Source: Bacillota bacterium
GTDB taxonomy: Bacteria; Bacillota_A; Clostridia; Lachnospirales; Lachnospiraceae
Length of the DNA stretch: 64,000 nucleotides
Reading direction: 5' to 3'
NCBI GenBank assembly: GCA_023407175.1
Contig: JAEYMU010000053.1
Location: 682,001 to 746,000 of the forward strand
Positions 62,399 through 64,000 of this stretch are shown in pieces; the first letter of the stretch is position 1, and each line of letters opens with the position of its first letter. Under the pieces are notes generated by a model. The model searched no databases. It saw only the letters and a program-made list of their open reading frames with translations, and was not told the DNA's origin. The position numbers and the translations under genes are program-made.

Positions 62399-62441
62399 AA
62401 GAAAATAGGCTGGACAGGCGGTTTGTCCGGCCTATTTTCTT
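62399..62441 (+). terminator. rho-independent terminator of the nitrogenase-like operon
   Basis: Stem AAGAAAATAGGC (62399-62410) with GCCTATTTTCTT (62430-62441), continued inside by GGACA with TGTCC after one mismatch. It lies 16 bases after the NifK-like stop. Confidence 0.8.
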
Positions 62442-62478
62442 GTAATTAGCCTAATTGTGAAGTATATTTTATTTATGA

Positions 62479-62507
62479 TGCAACGCAATTACATTATTGT
62501 TGTCTAT
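62479..62507 (+). promoter_or_regulatory. ECF-type promoter of the sigma factor gene
   Basis: TGCAAC (62479-62484), 17 bases, GTCTAT (62502-62507). The AAC -35 and GTC -10 elements are typical of ECF-sigma promoters, suggesting autoregulation by the encoded sigma factor. Confidence 0.5.
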
Positions 62508-62557
62508 ATAAGTGAAGCTTCAAACAACCAGGGAGGTGAGCATGATTGGAGGATAAC

Positions 62558-63106
62558 ATGATACTTGATTTATATTGGTCGCGCTCTGAATCGGCTATAA
62601 GCGAAACGGCTTTGAAATATGGAAACTATTGTACAAAAATAGCCATGAACATACTGCAGAATCGTGAGGACACAGACGAATGTGTAAACGATACCTACTT
62701 AAAAACATGGAACGCCATTCCTCCGCAGCGTCCGGAGATTTTTCCATCGTTCTTGGGTAAAATCACACGCAATTTGTCGCTGAACAAATACAAGGAGCAG
62801 AGAACAAAAAAACGCGGTGGCTATGAAGTTGCGCTACTGCTTGATGAACTTGAAGATTGCATCCCGTCCGGCAATAGTGTGGAAGCCGAATACGAAGCAG
62901 GTATCATAGCAAAAGCAATCGGCAGCTTTTTATATTCGATTAACACTGAAAGCAGAATTATTTTTGTGAGGCGTTACTGGTATGTCGATTCTATCACTTG
63001 CATAGCAACTCGTTTTCAAATGAGTGAAAGCAAAGTCAAGTCAATGCTTTATCGAACCCGAAACAAACTCAGAATTTATCTTGAGAAAGAGGGAATAACG
63101 ATATGA
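62558..63106 (+). CDS. ECF sigma-70 family RNA polymerase sigma factor
   Basis: 182 residues from this ATG (GGAGG five bases upstream); a TTG at 62546 adds MEDN and resembles family N-termini, so it is also possible. Region 2 (ILDLYWSRSESAISETALKYG to DTDECVNDTYLKTWNAIPP) and region 4 (SRIIFVRRYWYVDSITCIATRFQMSESKVKSMLYRTRNKLRIYL) are both clear. A four-codon ORF ATG-ATT-GGA-GGA-TAA (62542-62556) precedes the ATG and may couple translation. The sigma stop overlaps the next start (ATGA); that product is probably its anti-sigma factor. Confidence 0.9.
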   Translation: MILDLYWSRSESAISETALKYGNYCTKIAMNILQNREDTDECVNDTYLKTWNAIPPQRPEIFPSFLGKITRNLSLNKYKEQRTKKRGGYEVALLLDELEDCIPSGNSVEAEYEAGIIAKAIGSFLYSINTESRIIFVRRYWYVDSITCIATRFQMSESKVKSMLYRTRNKLRIYLEKEGITI

Positions 63107-64000
63107 AAACCGAAAAATTGCTCAATGAAATCGGTCAAATTGATGATAGCATTATCGTAGAAGCTGAAACCAAAACGCTAAAAATCAGACGAGCAAAACG
63201 TACATGGCTCCGTTGGACTTCCGCTGCCGCCGCTTGCGTTGCGGTTTTTGTGGGAATAGTCGCAATCTATAATCACAACACAGCCCCCATAGAGTCCGAC
63301 TTCCCCGAACTACCAATGCTTACAGTCAACATGGATTCAGGAGATTTTGGTTTTGAAGGCTATATGGCTTATGATATAAACGAGCTTCAGAGCGGAAATC
63401 CGTGGTCTGAAAGCGACGAACTAAAGACCCTGCCGGTATTCCAAAACCCGACAAGCTATGATAGCGCAGGACAGCCTATCAATGGCATATCGGCGGACGA
63501 GATGATTGAAAAAGCCAAGGAAACGGCTTTGGCGTTAGGATTAACCGTTGATTCAATTTACACAAATCCGACGGAGGAAGATTTACGAAAAGAACAGGAA
63601 AAAGCGCAAGCCGCAGCGGATAACGAGGGATATGAAGCTGATGCCACTCCGTATGAGGCAATAGCCGTCTGTGGTGACATTACGATTAAGATAGAAGCAA
63701 ATGGAGCCGCCAGAATTTTCTTTGAAAAGGGCGTTCAATTGCCGGATAAATATAGTTTTACCTATCACGACACTGATGAACAACAGGCAAAAGCTGTAAT
63801 ACAATACTTGCTCGAACAATATGAGCCTATCGTAGCCATGACATCTCCTGCCTTGGATTTATTCGGCGATTACAACATTTACGAACAACGGTCATTTTCT
63901 TTTGATGCCTACGAAAACAGCGGTAACTTAACCGATAGAATACTGGGCTATAATTTTAACCGGGTGAGCTTTTCTCCGAATGACGATGGGGCACTATGGA
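63103..64000 (+). CDS. probable anti-sigma factor/membrane sensor (partial, 3' end outside window)
   Basis: 299 codons visible without stop. A cytoplasmic N-terminus (about 1-45) is followed by one membrane segment (SAAAACVAVFVGIVAIYN, about 43-60) and an extracytoplasmic domain rich in Asp, Glu and Tyr. ATG overlaps the sigma stop. This arrangement is usual for membrane anti-sigma proteins that hold the ECF factor until a surface signal arrives. The outer domain matches no family I recognise. Confidence 0.75.
   Translation, partial: MKTEKLLNEIGQIDDSIIVEAETKTLKIRRAKRTWLRWTSAAAACVAVFVGIVAIYNHNTAPIESDFPELPMLTVNMDSGDFGFEGYMAYDINELQSGNPWSESDELKTLPVFQNPTSYDSAGQPINGISADEMIEKAKETALALGLTVDSIYTNPTEEDLRKEQEKAQAAADNEGYEADATPYEAIAVCGDITIKIEANGAARIFFEKGVQLPDKYSFTYHDTDEQQAKAVIQYLLEQYEPIVAMTSPALDLFGDYNIYEQRSFSFDAYENSGNLTDRILGYNFNRVSFSPNDDGALW

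Noticed and set aside
1..64000. tRNA, rRNA or CRISPR arrays
   Set aside because: I looked for cloverleaf-type and GTTCRANYC-type sequences, rRNA-like stretches and regular repeats by eye and found none; a covariance search would be the decisive test.

Overview
The window looks like chromosomal DNA of an anaerobic, low-to-mid GC Gram-positive of the Lachnospiraceae/Clostridia type. Signs are strong AGGAGG-type ribosome sites, TTG and GTG starts, PadR/DUF2812 and ECF-sigma regulatory pairs, many carbohydrate ABC importers with intracellular glycosidases, a cysteine-rich microprotein of the kind seen in spore formers, and FeoA next to DtxR-like iron boxes. I saw no rRNA, tRNA, CRISPR array, transposase or phage gene.

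Region 1 (1-15.7 kb): three paralogous fused ABC ATPase-permeases on the minus strand (one cut by the window start) diverge from a PadR regulator and a DUF2812 membrane protein; the promoter carries PadR-like palindromes. An ABC-2 exporter operon (one ATPase, two permeases) follows, then a Fpg/Nei-like glycosylase with changed active-site residues and three minus-strand membrane proteins, one a YhhN-family lysoplasmalogenase. Region 2 (16-19.4 kb): a beta-helix/FN3 protein without signal peptide, a Cys/Gly-rich microprotein, and a lipoprotein gene frameshifted in its signal peptide.

Region 3 (19.5-47.1 kb, minus strand): a MalEFG-like importer with its own promoter, a cytoplasmic GH9 glycosidase, and then an 18-gene amino-sugar operon of about 21 kb. 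In transcription order this encodes GH20, binding protein, two permeases, a GHL10-GNAT-GNAT fusion, DUF4127, PHP hydrolase, NanE, NagB, NagA, ROK kinase, FAD oxidoreductase, an AAC(3)-like acetyltransferase, two Gfo/Idh dehydrogenases, two TIM-barrel isomerases and an ADP-ribosylglycohydrolase-family protein. A divergent RpiR/MurR-type regulator (47.4 kb) probably controls it. NanE without NanA suggests ManNAc/GlcNAc glycans rather than sialic acid; the second half suggests oxidation-dependent processing of an unusual sugar.

Region 4 (48.2-52 kb): a MATE exporter, a GGDEF-GGDEF-EAL protein and FeoA. Region 5 (52.1-62.4 kb, plus strand) is the most unusual part: an iron-box-controlled operon of AraC regulator, siderophore-type binding lipoprotein, MsbA-like ABC protein, two FecCD permeases and FecE-like ATPase, continuing into a NifH-like iron-sulfur ATPase and two NifD/NifK-like proteins. 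No nitrogenase maturation genes are present. I infer a reductive enzyme acting on an imported iron complex or tetrapyrrole-like ligand; the substrate is unknown. Region 6 (62.5 kb to the end): an ECF sigma factor with an ECF-like promoter and a partial, probable anti-sigma membrane protein.
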